Assembly (NCBI GenBank): GCA_023053685.1 | Contig: JALIGW010000002.1 | Location: forward strand, 42,910,720-42,974,719 | Length of the DNA stretch: 64,000 nucleotides | Source: Diadophis punctatus similis | Taxonomy: Eukaryota > Chordata > Lepidosauria > Squamata > Dipsadidae | Direction: 5' to 3' | Shown: piece by piece, positions 44,590 to 61,785 of the stretch | Layout: each line of letters starts with the position of its first letter | Numbering within the stretch: the stretch's first letter is position 1 | Made by a program: the position numbers and the translations under genes | Notes under the pieces: generated by a model | What the model saw: only the letters and a program-made list of their open reading frames with translations | The model's database searches: none | What the model was told of the DNA's origin: nothing

Positions 44590-46481
44590 CTAAATAAAGA
44601 GAGAGAAAAGAAGTTTACATTATTCTGAATTCTTAAATAATCAAAGTCCAAGAAAACATTCTAAAGAAATGCATGATGGCTTGCAGGATTTTTTTTTTTA
44701 CTATAACAGCATTAAAAATTGACCTTAAAGACATTTGGATAACAAAGAATAAGATTTAAAAACTTTCCCTTTGCCAATAAATATCAATAAAATACACAGA
44801 ATCAAAATAGAAAAATTGGTTGTACTTGTAAAGATAATAAAATAAAAATCAATTCTCCTATTTTATTGAAGCCTAAACTAGTAACCAGAAATTACTAGTC
44901 TCTTTCAAAGCTGGCAGAACACCAGAACACACTTAAAATACCTAAACATTCAATTTTTTTAGAATACAAAATATAGTAAAGGCAATACACATACACCTTC
45001 ACAGTTAATTTTGAGAAAGGATAAGCAGTCAAAGCTCTTGCAGACAAACTAGATGAATTTGCTCACTTTTGGATGTATCTTTGCATGTAAACTATTTTGT
45101 ATAAAATTAGGGATTCTTTTGAGCTTCTGAAACCCATGGAAGTATAGAAGGTTCTCTATAGTTTGAATTCTGCTACCCGTGAACTTGATCCATGCTTTTC
45201 CTTGCTCCTTTGGGTGAGCATATGTCAAGGCACCCATATGACAATTCTAGCACTCCAATTGTGCTGGGCTTCCAAGCCTTTCCAAATCATGTTAGGTTTC
45301 CAAACTTAAGGCAGCTTTGAAAGCCCTGCATGACTTGAGAAGCTTTCAGAGGCTCTGGGCAAACTCTTGAGGAGACCCCAAAGGCTGCAGAAGCCCCACA
45401 CAAACAAGCTTCAGGAAATAAAACCTAGTGTGTGTCTGGAGCTGTCTTGGATTGGTTGCATAGGTCTCTGCACAACAGAAGAAAAACACCTGAAGAAATG
45501 CAGTGCATGGTAAATTCTCAGGAGCTCTGTATGGTAGGGGCAACTATACCATTCCCCAAGGCTCATGTGCCTTGAAGAACAGTCCAAGGCATTATTTGTA
45601 AGTGGCAACAGCAGAGCTAGGACTGAAGTAGAAGCCTGGAGGGAGCAACTGCAACAGTCATAACTTCAGGCAGGGTTTGAAACTTCCTTCATTCACTTGG
45701 TAGATAGTATTGAAGTTCTTCAAAGAGATATTTAATGACACAAAGTTTCCATACCTATAAGGATCATCACCAGGTAGAGAAAGGTTTTCCCTATGATATT
45801 CTATAGAAAAGAAAGTTGGATTTTGAAGATGAAGAAAAAAAGTATTGATACTTTTTGAACTTTGGCATTAGATGGGATTCTTGAAAATAATGTGGATAGT
45901 CAAGAAAACAAACAACTGGATCATAGGATAAAATAATATAGCTTTTTCACATTCAATACATATTGAAAAATAAAATCAAAATGCATTTAGTTAATTGCCC
46001 ATCTTTTTTCAGTTATATCACAATTATCTCAAAAGACCACCTTCAGTATTGACCAGCAAGCAAGCATAACTGCCCACTATAGTATCAAGTAAGTCTGCTC
46101 TTTTGGAAAGAGACACACAAAAAGCAACATGGCAGCCAGGGCTTTAAATGTGACCCCAAATCCCTTTTGTTGACCAGGCTCTGTGCAGCACCTAACTTTG
46201 AAAAATAAAAATAAGCATTCTTTATTTTAAAAAAATACAAAAGAAGTTGGCCTTCAGCAAAATCAAAGCAAAAGCATCTAGCATCATATTTATTGCCTTT
46301 TTCTCCATAAAAAAGTAAAGAGCATCTTATCTTAGAGACCCACAATTAATAACCATGACCACTACCAGCAACTATTTTGTGAACAGGAAACTCTCAAAGT
46401 GACCATTTTGTGAGCATGCCTATCACTATATGCTCCCAAATTCTAAATATATTCTCAGCTCAAAAGGATTGCCTATTCTTA
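44590..46481. other. FBXL17 upstream intron, nothing recognised
   Basis: The polypyrimidine tract and AG acceptor for the 44482-44589 exon lie at the start (minus strand). No upstream exon was found. Open frames at 45346-45608 lack any recognisable domain. Confidence 0.5.
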
Positions 46482-46632
46482 GCTTACCCCAGGGATGTCA
46501 AACTCACGGTGTCATGGCGGCGTCTTGTGACGTATTGGGAGTTTTTTCCCCTTTGCTAAACCGGGCGTGGGCAGAGCCAGCACGTGACGCATCCTGCCCA
46601 CGGGCTGTGAGTTTGACACCCCTGGCTTACCC
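46482..46632. mobile_element. hAT-type MITE, 135 bp, with perfect 8-bp duplication
   Basis: The element spans 46490-46624, beginning CAGGGATGTCAAACTCACGG and ending CTGTGAGTTTGACACCCCTG. The flanks gcttaccc are identical (46482-46489 and 46625-46632). Non-coding, GC-rich interior. Confidence 0.95.
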
Positions 46633-46791
46633 GATACATCTGAATGTCAATAAAAGAATTCATTACAAATTTTTTCTTTGTAGATTCTTGGAAATACGTT
46701 TTCTTTCATCTGCTTATATTGATTTTTATGATAAAATTATCCATTTAGTTTAATTTTTTAAAGTATAGCACTCGGGCATTTTTATAATTAT

Positions 46792-46793
46792 TT

Positions 46794-46828
<35 letters not shown>

Positions 46829-46915
46829 TTATTTATTAAATGTATTTATTTTTTAAATAAGATTTATTGGCTGCCCATCTTACTATAAGGTAAGCTACTT
46901 GGGTGGCTTACAATA
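46792..46915 (-). repeat. LINE 3'-tail fragment with (TTTA)n
   Basis: (TTTA)n at 46792-46835, then ttattggctgcccatcttac and tacttgggtggcttacaat, a minus-strand LINE 3' end. Confidence 0.6.
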
Positions 46916-48131
46916 TTAATATAATAATATTGTATATTTTCCTATTTAAACATGGTAGAAATTTCAGCTTTTCATAGCATCCTACTAATATCAAATATAA
47001 TTTTGTACAATTGGGGCTCTTGGGCTAATTTTTTTGGACTAGCCAGAAATAAAGCTATAAACTGTAAATATTAGTTCCTTGAGTAAAGAAAAATAGTCTA
47101 AAAGTCTCCAGTCAGCACTTGCAGTCTCCATGTCAGCATTTCTTACCACTTTAATATAAAAAATTAATGTATTTTCACAGCCCAAGTACCTCATATAGCA
47201 ATGGATATTTTAACTCTGTACTGTCAAGTAAAATACCAGGGGATTTACTAGATTTCCAATGTATCATCTTTTTATCTCCTAAATGTAATTTGGAAACTTC
47301 CAACTGACAATATAATTTTTAAAAGTTCAAAAAATTTTAATGAAGGGAGACTGTTATGAAAGTAAATTGATAACTCTCTGCAAGGATTGAGACTATTGGG
47401 CTTAATGCTGGAGTAATTCTTTTAAAATTTGGCTACAACTTTTCATTCTACTTTCCAGTCTTTGGCATTTGAAAATATTTACTTGTTATCATGGTATAGG
47501 AAGCCTGGTGACTTCACAAAAAAAAACAGTTTCATTGCTTTCTAGAAGTTGCATATTTAAGCAGTTGTTTCTAATTTTCTGTTCAAACACAATTTCCTTT
47601 TGCCAGGCAACAATCAGATCCCACTAATTCCTACTGAATTTTAAGTGAAGAACTAGATAATTGTTTAAAAAAATAAAAAGGGCATTGCTATCTTTGACAT
47701 AAAATAAAGCTATGTCCAAATGTGATTTTTAACAAAGAGCATGCAAGTTGAAATTAAGAATGCATATTACTTTATATGATTTTAAATTATTTTTGTTCTT
47801 TCATATATATACCCAGTGATACAGCTCAATTCTAAGAAACAAATACACAGATAAAATAATTTTTATATACAGATAAAGAATTTGCCTATAAATTCTCCAA
47901 CATTTCCAAGCATCTGTCAAGTGCTAATAGCCTTCATTCATACCAAGAAATAAATAAATCCAGAAATGTCTCAAATGATATAAACTATAGTTAAGTGGTA
48001 TGTTCATTTATTTTATTTCATTGCAGCTGGATGCTAGGTGATCTATATGTATGTTATAATAAAACTATTATTGAGCATAACAATTATCTCCAATAACAGA
48101 TGCAATCGTTAAATAACCACACAGGTTAGGG
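46916..48131. other. AT-rich intronic DNA, nothing recognised
   Basis: No supported feature on either strand. Confidence 0.45.
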
Positions 48132-48196
48132 TGAATAGAATAGAATAGAATAGAATAGAATAGAATAGAATAGAATAGAATAGAATAGAATAGAAT
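48132..48196. repeat. (GAATA)n microsatellite, 13 units, seeded by a LINE tail
   Basis: Perfect pentamer repeats joined directly to the LINE 3' end at 48197. In LINE orientation this is (TTCTA)n or equivalent. Such arrays at LINE tails are described for snake genomes. Confidence 0.95.
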
Positions 48197-49150
48197 TCTT
48201 TATTGGCCAAGTGTGATTGGACACACAAGGAATTTGTCTTTGGTGCCTACGCTCTCAGTGTACATAAAAGAAAAGATACATTTGTCAAGAATCATGAGGT
48301 ACAACACTTAATGATTGTCATAGGGTACAAATAAGCAATCAGGAAACAATCAATATTAATATAAATTGTAAGGATACAAACAACAAGTTACAGTCATACA
48401 GTCATAAGTGGGAAGAGATGGGTGATAGGAACGATGAGAAGACTAATAGTAATAGTAATGCAGCCTTAGTGAATAGTTTGACAGTGGTGAGGGAATTATT
48501 AGTTTAACAGAGTGATGGCATTCGGGGGAAACTATTCTTGTATCTAGTTGTCTTGGTGTGCAGTGCTCTATAGCGTCGTTTTGAGCATAGGAGTTGAAAC
48601 AATTTATGTCCAGGATGCGAGGGGTCAGTAAATATTTTCATGGCCCTCTTTTTGACTCGTGCAGTATACAGGTCCTCAATGGAAGGCAGTAATTGTTTTT
48701 TCTGCAGTTCTGATTATCCTCTGAAGTCTGTGTCTGTCTTGTTGGGTTGCAGAACCGAACCAGACAGTTATAGAAGTGCAGATGACAGACCCAATAATTC
48801 CTCTGTAGAACTGTATCAGCAGCTCCTTGGGCAGTTTGAGCTTCCTGACTTGGCGCAGAAAGAACATTCTTTGTTGTGCTTTTTTGATGACGTTGTTGAT
48901 GTTAGGTGACCATTTTAGGTCTTGAGATATGATAGAACCTAGAAATTTGAAGGTCTCTACTGTTGATACTCTGTTGTCTAGTATTGTAAGAGGTGGTAGA
49001 ATGGGAGGGTTTCTGCTAAAGTCTACCACCACTTCTACAGTTTTGAGTGTGTTCAGTTCCAGATTGTTCCGGTCACACCACGAGGCTAGTTGTTCAACCT
49101 CCCGTCTGTATGCAATTTCATCGTTGTCTCGAATGAGGCCAATCTTATAA
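48197..49150 (-). pseudogene. CR1-L3/L2-type LINE, 3' kilobase
   Basis: The minus-strand reading starts near 49148: NDEIAYRREVEQLASWCDRN, NLELNTLKT, VVVDFSRNPPILPPLTI, ETFKFLGSIISQDLKWSPNI, KKAQQRMFFLRQVRKLKLPK. After a frameshift it continues through the C-terminus of the ORF. This is the region after RT motif C of an L2/L3-type LINE. The 3' UTR ends CACTTGGCCAATAAAGAATT and then the pentamer array. It is 5'-truncated near 49150. Subfamily naming is tentative. Confidence 0.8.
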
Positions 49151-49687
49151 GAGCATAAAGTGCCTCAAAGAGTGGGAGAGGCCCTGGGAGGTCTAACAAG
49201 ACTTAGGTCCACCTGTCCAGGCCTCCTGCATCTCTGAGACAACATGTGCTCTTTTTCCCATTCCTCAGACTCTCCACAGGCCTTGGGCCTGCTTCCCACC
49301 TACTTATCTTCAGTTATTTTTTGAAGATCTCTGCAACTCAGGAGGTCAGGGTAGGAGGAGGCCATACACAGAATAGTTAGGGGGTGGAGAGGAAGAAAAT
49401 AGAGCAAAACAGTCCAGTGGGATTTCTGGGTGGAAAACATGATTGTTTAGCCAGTTTCTAAGCATTGGGATTTATTGAGGCAAAATTGGCAGCCAGGTGG
49501 CAAAACAAAGCTTCTCCAAACAAAATGAGAGATTATCCACTTTAGCTCCAGAAAGCAGTTTCTCACAAGGAAACACACAGGATCATATAAGATCTGCAGG
49601 AAATCTCCAGTTATCTTGATAATAGAACATTGGGAGTTGTAGGAGAAGACATTACGCTCATAGCCTCATATGGAGCTGGGGACATTG
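49151..49687. other. Intronic DNA, nothing recognised
   Basis: No supported feature on either strand. Confidence 0.4.
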
Positions 49688-49838
49688 GGTTAGCCCAGGG
49701 ATAGGCAAAGTTGGCTCTTCTATGACTCATGGACTTCAACTCCCAGAATTTCTGAGCCAATCATGGTAGCTTAGGAATTCTGGGAGTTGAAGTCTACGAG
49801 TCATAGAAGAGCCAACTTTGCCTACCCCTGGGTTAGCC
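49688..49838. mobile_element. Palindromic hAT-type MITE, 135 bp, with perfect 8-bp duplication
   Basis: The element spans 49696-49830, beginning CAGGGATAGGCAAAGTTGGC and ending GCCAACTTTGCCTACCCCTG. The inverted arms extend through TCTTCTATGACT. The flanks ggttagcc are identical (49688-49695 and 49831-49838). The centre shares GGACTTCAACTCCCAGAAT with 300-434. Confidence 0.96.
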
Positions 49839-52800
49839 TAATCCACTTCCTAGAGCATGTTGGAATGGAGAAATTTTAAAGTGTAGAGACGTCTTCCAAT
49901 CAGCAGAGCATTTTAAACTGCCCAATGTGTGCACTTTTGACCGAAGGGAAACATTATTCAGGAGTGATACTATTTGGCAGATCTGGTTGGCTTTTTACTC
50001 AATGTCATTAGTGGAAAGTAGTCACTTTTCAAGCATGGCTTCACCTCAAATTGAACAGTAAAGATGTTGTGTTATGGGAATACATAGACAACAGTGATTG
50101 ACATTTTCCCAAAAGATATTCAGCTGTGCAGCAAGGGAGCCATTTAATATACATGAGTCCAAGGAAAGTCTTTAAACCAAAGACCAGCCAAGTTATTTCC
50201 AGAACACTCTGGTCTGCATTCTAAATGGAGAGGCATAGATATTAAACATAATAATTTGCATCTCTTTGAGATATACCAAAAAAGTTTCTACCAAGAGTTC
50301 CAAGGGCAGAAGGGATATGCAGAGGTTTTTTTTACTCATTGCTAATTAGAATAGCTATAACCCCTTCAGATGTCTTTTCTGAGATGTCTACAATGGTTAA
50401 TAGTCAAGTCACTTGCAGAAGAAGAATATGAAAATCAGATAGATACTTGAAAAACAGATAATCTTTAAAACAGGCTATGTTTCAAAAGTAAATTGGCAGT
50501 TTCTTCAAAGAGATTATGTGATACCTTGCTTATACAATGTTCTACTTCAAACTTTTTAGGGAAGTCATCCTCAAATAAATCTTATCTAATTCATGGTTAA
50601 TGATGCAGCCCTACAAGTCAAGATTTGCAAGTTGAAAAAGAATCTTGGATGTGTTTAAGCCCTGGGGTTCTGCTTCCTGATGTTTTTGCAATGGCTCATA
50701 TGCCTTGTCAATCACCCCAAATTTTCTATGGTTTGGCAATGTCATAGGATTTAAGCAAGTTTCAAAATTATTATTTACATTAAAAAAGAAATATTTCAAT
50801 ATGTACTTTGCCACTTCATAGCAGTCACACATTTGCACCTGCAAGGAGGACGTGTTTAAAAGACATTCATGCCAACTTTTGCATTGCTTAGAGCAACAAA
50901 ATCCCTAATTGTGTCCTTCAGATATCAGCCAACATTATAATATCTTCCCTCAAATGTAAATAAGGAAATCCAGTCATTTAAAACAATTTTTCTTTGTTCT
51001 GATGACAATGATGAAGCCTTAATTTTATTCATCAGAAATTTTGTAAACATATTGGATAATTTTGGCTGACATGGTTAATGAAATATCAGAAAGGCAGTGA
51101 GGTATCTAAACTACCTTTAACATTAAATTAATAATAATTAAAAAGGCAGTATGTTGCATTCAATTACATATTCTTATATCACCTTGTTATACTTTATGAA
51201 GATAAAAAATATAACCTCTTATTTAAATTATTATATTGCTTTTGTGCCAAATATTGTTTATTATAGATTGTTAAAATACTGCTTGAAAAGCATAACATGT
51301 AAAGTTCCCTTAGAGTACAATTATATGGAAACCTGCTAACTTTTGAGTTGGTAGAAAAATTGTTTTAAAATTAAATTGCAGGTGGCTGGCAGCCCTGTGT
51401 TCAAAATGATCTACAGAGACTTGCAAGCAAGGTATATGATTTATTCACCATGGAGTTGAGGGACACAATACCTGTAAAGTGAATGCCTCAGTTAACACAA
51501 ACACTCGGTGTAGTTATATTAAAAAGTACATACTTGTTTTAAGCATTCTACGTTCTAGTTTTGCTTACATAGTCAAACCATACAATATGTTCAAAATATG
51601 AAATATTCTCTAATGGTTATTTTCTAATTTAATTCATCACTTGCTGACCTAAAAATAACATGTTGCCATGCAGATTGAGAATTCAAGTGTTATATGTTAC
51701 CATTTAAAGCCCTTGGTAGAATCCCAAGAGATATATATTCCCCAAATTCACAAAAATATGAATACAATGATTGTACCTAAATATATAAAAATGTTTGTAT
51801 ATACAAAAATTATTTTTTAATTTCAGTGAATGGCTAGAATTCCCTGTTTATGAGCTATGGCATCCAAACTGGCAGAATTAGGAGCAAAAAGTATGGAAGG
51901 AGCTAAGGAATATATTACCAGAAGCTTAATGAAAGAAAGGAAAGAATTATTCAATAGTGTTAGAAACATTTAAAATAGAGCTAAGAGAATCACATAGAAT
52001 TACAGCTGCTTCAAGATATAACAAAATAGTAAACATGTTACTACTTTAAAAAGTAGTATGTCAATATTTAGAAGGCAATAACTACATAATCCGCAATACA
52101 GAGATATTTGTTTAATATAAAAAATAAATAAGTTTAAATTTCACTCAAATTAGCTCAAAGTACAGGTGGACATCAGACGTTATTAAATTAATTTGGTAAA
52201 ATATCAGTAAACAGTACCCAAATAGCCCTCGTTTATCATATACTTCATGCATTTTCTTGTAGAGATGTTCATGCAAGTAAAATGGAAAAAAAAGGAATGT
52301 TGGAAAACTAATAATTTATATCTTACACAAAAAGTGACATTCAGATAAGCATTTATATTAAGAAAGAACATTTTTAAAGTGATATATAATTGTATTAGTA
52401 TGATCAGAAAGTTTTCAGCATTACATGTATACAATTGTTATTCCTCTTTTTAAAATGTTTAAAGTAAAAGCTATATTTTGCAACTTAAAAGAAACTAAGG
52501 AAACAGAACAAATGAATCAAACATTGTGATTACATCAGACTACTGTATACCAGTATTTAAAGTCAAGGATTATCAAGTGAGCTTCTGAACCGAATCAGCA
52601 AGTGAGTTCTGATGCTTCATTAGCATGCAGTTCTGACAAATCCTATATAATAGGATCAAATTTCTGAATTAGAAATCTACATCAAAGAGATTGAAAACCA
52701 AAATCAAATCACTAAATCATTTCTGATTTTGCCCGCTTTCATCCTTGTATCTTGCCAACAGTGACTTTTTACAGAGGTACCTCTATATGAAATAATGAGG

Positions 52801-54150
52801 AACATAACTTTAAAACAATTATGTTAGATGTTGTTAGAACATCTGTGCAAACACTCCACTGCTGATCTGAAAATTGTCTTCTTTCAACAAAAGAACTTCA
52901 AAAAGAGATAAAAAAAACTTCTAAAGGAAAAAAAGGACTGGGATTCAATCAAAACTAAGGTTCTCTTTTGCAGTGGAAGTATTAAAAAGTCTGGCAAAGA
53001 TAAGGCACTTATTTTATCAGCTGTTGCTGCTGATAAAAGTGTTTGTACTTCTCTGTAGGAAATTTAGATTAAAAGGCCAACAGTGGATATCACTAACTTT
53101 TTACATTACTTCTACATTAAAAAAAATCAGTTTGCTACAGCATGTAGGAGTTTATTCCTCTCTGTGAGTTTTTCACAGAGAAATTCAGACATCCAGATAT
53201 CCCCATTTTGTTAGCTGAGAAGTGCAACCCAAGTACAGGAGATAGAACAAAGTTCTTTTTAGATGTTTCATGAACAGAATTTCCCACAGATGACAGAAAG
53301 GCTATTCTGACCCAGTAAGGAAGTAGAATATTACAAAAGGGACTTGTGGAAAGAAGAAATTTGGGGAAAGACAGCGAGTTTATGGAGGTGGAATGGATGG
53401 CAAACCAAGATGACTCTAGACAGCATAGGTTGTTGAAGATTTGTAGTTTCCAGGTGACCTCAGGATGAAATTCTTAGAAGTGGTGATGAGTAGGAGTCCA
53501 AAGACTATTGAAAAAAAGGGGTACCTGGAAGAAAACAACTGCCAATTCTAAAGGAAGAAAATCAGTCACCACAATAAACCCTTTCTTATACCTAAGTAGG
53601 AAGTGAGGGGAGAAAATAGAAATACCATGATTACAGTTAGCTGACATGTCTACACATATAATGAGACAGGCTTTACCAGAAGCAAAAGGTTTTACATACA
53701 CAGTAAAGATCCTTTATTTCATAATGCTTTTGAATAGAGAATAACTTAAGTTTTTGGTTTATTATTTCCCTATTGCTTTCTCTGCTGTCTAATAGTCAAG
53801 CAGATAGACAAGATGAAGAATGGAGTTGGCTATCTTGTTGTAAATGCCTCTTGCAAAGGAATACTGATTAAAACTGATAGTACAAACCTGTTTTATTTGC
53901 TTTGTTAAGAAAACCATCCAAAAATGTTTTGAATTTATGTTGAAATTGTCTTGCTTTTATGTATTATAACTTACCAGGCATAAACTAGTTTATGTTGCCC
54001 AAAATCCACATGGATAATAGTTTATAAATATTCTTATAAATTCACAAACTCTAAATAAGAGCTTCTTAACCTGATAGATAACCTTTTTAACCTATCATTG
54101 ATAGATTGGGAGGGGGGATGAATTTGAATAGAATATATACAACTTTTCAC
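49839..54150. other. AT-rich intronic DNA, nothing recognised
   Basis: 4.3 kb without any recognised exon, repeat boundary or RNA gene on either strand. Short open frames have no recognisable motifs. Confidence 0.5.
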
Positions 54151-54231
54151 TATTTTATTTATTTATTTTATTTATTTAGATGCTCTTCTATGCCGCCCTA
54201 CTCCCTGAGGACTCAGGGCGGCGTTTTATCC
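54151..54231 (-). repeat. LINE 3'-tail fragment
   Basis: (TTTA)n then cttctatgccgccctactcc and gaggactcagggcggcgttt, a minus-strand LINE 3' end similar to 39650-39723. Confidence 0.65.
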
Positions 54232-55971
54232 ATTTGAACACATTTTTCTGAGACAGTTCCATAGATTTCACAAGACACTTTAAGAGGTCCATGGCACAAA
54301 ACTATTAAGAACCTATGCTTTAAATTAACGTCAGAATAAAGTGGCATCTACTACCAGTAGTTAATTTAAAAAAACTAGATATAGACAAATATTGTTTTTC
54401 TTAGCTTTAATTTCCCTAATGGGAAATTTTTGAAAACCTATAATTGATTTTTAACAATATTTTATAGTAGTTTTGATGTAACACTCAATATATTATGCAA
54501 AGAGCCATTATTTACATTATTATAACTAGTAACAGTATTTTTTAAATGTATAAACTATTCATTAGTATTTGAAAGTGTCCATATCTACTTTTAGCAGTTT
54601 TCTAATTATTTCATCTATTTAAATTCTTATTTTCTATGAACCATTCAAAACCACTTACACCTTAAGACACCTACAATTTAGCATAAAATATAATTAAACT
54701 AGTAAACCTGATGTTTACAATTACCCATAAATTTAAAATTACTTAAAAATCTAAAGAAGACTAAATCATCTAAGAGTAAATAAACTAGCATATTGTTTAG
54801 ACAGCATTTACTTTAGAAATAATAAGTACTGTAATATGAATAATATACATTTGAACAAAAATAAATGCACATTGAATTCTCCCTTCTTTTACTGTAGTTT
54901 CTAAGCCCCAATGGAAAGCCTTTCCTCTACAGGTAGAGATCACAGGCTACAAATCCTAGGATAGATTGCTGACAACAATAGGAAGACGACTTAAGGAATT
55001 CCACTTCTGTTAGTATTTAATCTTTCTGTATGTATTAGAATATTCACATACATCCAATCCAACCTGTTGTTTGTGCCTGTACACTGACATAAGTATAAAT
55101 ATTTGCACACATGCACACATATTTGCAAGCACAGGACTATTAATGATGATAGCGAATATAACATAGTATAATTTTTTATATTTTGAATGCAAGTTTTCTT
55201 GTGATAAAATTTTATTCAACAGAAAAATATTAAAAACTATTAAACAAACAATAAGAAATAAGTTGTACTGCTGCCCAACTGCATGCATACAGAAACAACC
55301 TATTTTTACCAACTTGCCCAGAATGTGCGTGTGTGTATGTGTATAATGTGTGTGTGTATAATGTGTATCTACCACACTCTATCATTTACTAGACAATGGA
55401 AAGCATAAAGTAGGACAGCTTTAGTGTAGTAGCTACCTGACATCTTCGTATCCAGGAAAATCTGCTATGTTCTTATGTAAAAGATTCAATAAAAAACGCA
55501 GTATCTGAGCCCATATAATTTACTTTCTGCAGTGTGATAGAATTAGAAATTTGTCCTATTTTATAACAAACGTAGTCATATTTTGTTATAAAAAGTTCTA
55601 TATGGTAAAACTATAAATTATTATTGAAAGCAATGCCAACATGCTTTGCTAAAGCCCATAAGAAAGTCAAGAGTTTGTCCCAGAATGTAGTGGGTTGAAA
55701 TAGAATAAGAAGATGCAACTACATATCAAAATTGTGTGAGTTTTGCAACATGCAGAACTATATGCAGAATGAAATGTTGTTTACGTATTTGCTCACTTAA
55801 CTTTAAAATGTTTCAAGATTTTTAAAAAATAGTTGAATATGATTTAGTAGCCAGAGAGACATTTCTCTCAAGGACACAAAATTTAAGAGACTGCACAAAT
55901 TTTGAATTCTGATACAATGTCAAGCCAAAGCCACAAAATAAACAGAAAGGTATAGCCAGGAATTCAAAAAT
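54232..55971. other. AT-rich intronic DNA with a short TG-rich tract
   Basis: 55327-55370 is an imperfect (TG)n-ATAATG tract. Nothing else is recognised. Confidence 0.45.
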
Positions 55972-60156
<4,185 letters not shown>

Positions 60157-60407
60157 GCTTACAGCAGGGGTCGGGAACCTTTTTGACTAAGAGAGCCATG
60201 AAAGCAAAAAATTTGGAAATTTATTTCAGTGAGAGCCATATAATATATTTTAAAAGTGAATTCAACTAAATGTCAATAGGGACAATGGGATATTGAGAGA
60301 ATCCCTGTCTTTGTGCTGTTTAATTTGTTGCTGCTGTAGCAGCTTCCTTGCTCCAAAGTGATATTTGTCTTTGAGTTGGTGATTTCCATCATAGCATTGG
60401 TAATGAT

Positions 60408-60490
<83 letters not shown>

Positions 60491-60535
60491 CTTCTTCTTC
60501 TTCTTCTTCTTCTTCTTCTTCTTCTTCCTTCTTCT

Positions 60536-60570
<35 letters not shown>

Positions 60571-60571
60571 C
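60408..60571. repeat. (TTTC)n(TTC)n(TTTC)n polypyrimidine tract
   Basis: About 20 TTTC units, about 16 TTC units, then about eight TTTC units. An uninterrupted polypyrimidine-polypurine mirror of this kind can form triplex DNA. Confidence 0.95.
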
Positions 60572-60672
60572 CCTGCAAACCAATCCCCACGTGGCTCCTT
60601 TCTCCCTCGCCCAGCCCTCTTCCAAGACGTCAAGTGCGGGGAACCGCACCAAGCGAGGTAGGTGGGTGGGTT

Positions 60673-61649
60673 GCTGAAGAAGCCCCGGAGCCCCGCCGCC
60701 AACCTGCGTCTCCTGCTGGGAAGGAGCCTCTGTCGCTGTCTCTCGCTGGGTTCCAGCCACCAGACTGAGTCCCTGACCGCGGCACCGGCAGGGTTAATGC
60801 ATATGGGAGAGGAGAGAGAGCGCTACCGCCGCCGCTGCTACTTTCACCGCTTTGATATTTCTTTGGTGGGCGCGTGCGGGAGGGACCATGGAGCAGAGGC
60901 GCCCGGCAGCTTAAGGCAAGAGGCGGGTGGGAGACGCGGGTAGGAGCCTGTCACCGCCGCCGCCACTTCTGGCATCCCCACGCCTCTCACCCCGCTTGCC
61001 GGGTGCCTCTGCTCAGCGGTCCCTCCTGCGCAGGCCCACCAAAGAAATATTGGAGCAGCGCAGCAGCGGCGGTAGCGCGCTCTCTCCTTCCCTCCCATGC
61101 AGGGAGGGAAGGAGAGAGCGCGCTACCGCCGCCGCTGCTACTTTCACCGCTCCGATATTTCTTTGGTGGGCGCGCGCGGGAGGGACCATGGAGCAGAGGC
61201 GCCCGGCAGCTTAAGGCAAGAGGCGGGTGGGAGATGCGGGCAGGAGCTACCGCCGCCGCTGCGCTGCTCCAATATTTCTTTGGTGGGCCTCCGCAGGAGG
61301 GACCGCTGAGCAGAGGCACCCGGCGAGCGGGGTGAGAGGCGTGGGGATGCCAGAAGTGGCGGCGGCGGCGACAGGCTCCTGCCCGCGTCTTCCACCCGCC
61401 TCTTGCCTTAAGCTGCCGGGCGCCTCTGCTCCATGGTCCCTCCCGCGCGCGCCCACCAAAGAAATATCGAAGCGGTGAAAGTAGCAGCGGCGGCGGTAGC
61501 GCTCTCTCTCCTCTCCCATACGCATTAACCCTGCCGGTGCCGCGGTCAGGGACTCAGTCGGGTGGCTGGAACCCCGCGAGAGACAGCGACAGAGGCTCCT
61601 TCCCAGCAGGAGACGCAGGTTGGCGGCGGGGCTCTGGGGCTTCTTCAGC
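60673..61649. repeat. 404-bp CpG-rich inverted repeat with a third partial copy in the loop
   Basis: 60673-61076 and 61246-61649 are inverse copies with few differences (landmarks GCTGAAGAAGCCCC, GGGACTCAGT, ATTTCTTTGGTGGGC, GCAGCTTAAGGCAAGAGGC). The 169-bp loop repeats part of the left arm in direct orientation (61128-61245) and is entered by a 49-bp palindrome at 61075-61123 (arms GCGCGCTCTCTCCTTCCCTC). Confidence 0.9.
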
Positions 61650-61721
61650 CGCTTGGCTGGAGAACGGCGGGGATGTGGCCATGGCCGTTTTTTAGCTCCC
61701 CCCGTCCCGGCTGAACGCCGC

Positions 61722-61785
61722 CATTTGGGTTATTTTTCCCTCTGTGCATGCGCGCGCATGCACAGAGGGAAAAATAACCCAAATG
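61722..61785. repeat. 64-bp perfect palindrome
   Basis: Two 32-base arms meet at GCATGCGC|GCGCATGC with no spacer; outer ends CATTTGGGTTATTTTTCCCT and its inverse. A longer imperfect extension pairs CCCGTCCCGGCTGA (61701-61714) with TCAGCCGGGACGGG (about 61794-61807). Confidence 0.95.

Noticed and set aside
60262..60768. Frames rich in KE, RR or LS/FF over the CTTT tract
   Set aside because: Low-complexity translation of the polypyrimidine repeat.
60787..61525. Multiple alanine/arginine-rich frames of 80-153 codons on both strands
   Set aside because: They follow from the 404-bp inverted repeat and its GC content; the same short peptides reappear in several frames because the DNA is repeated and inverted.
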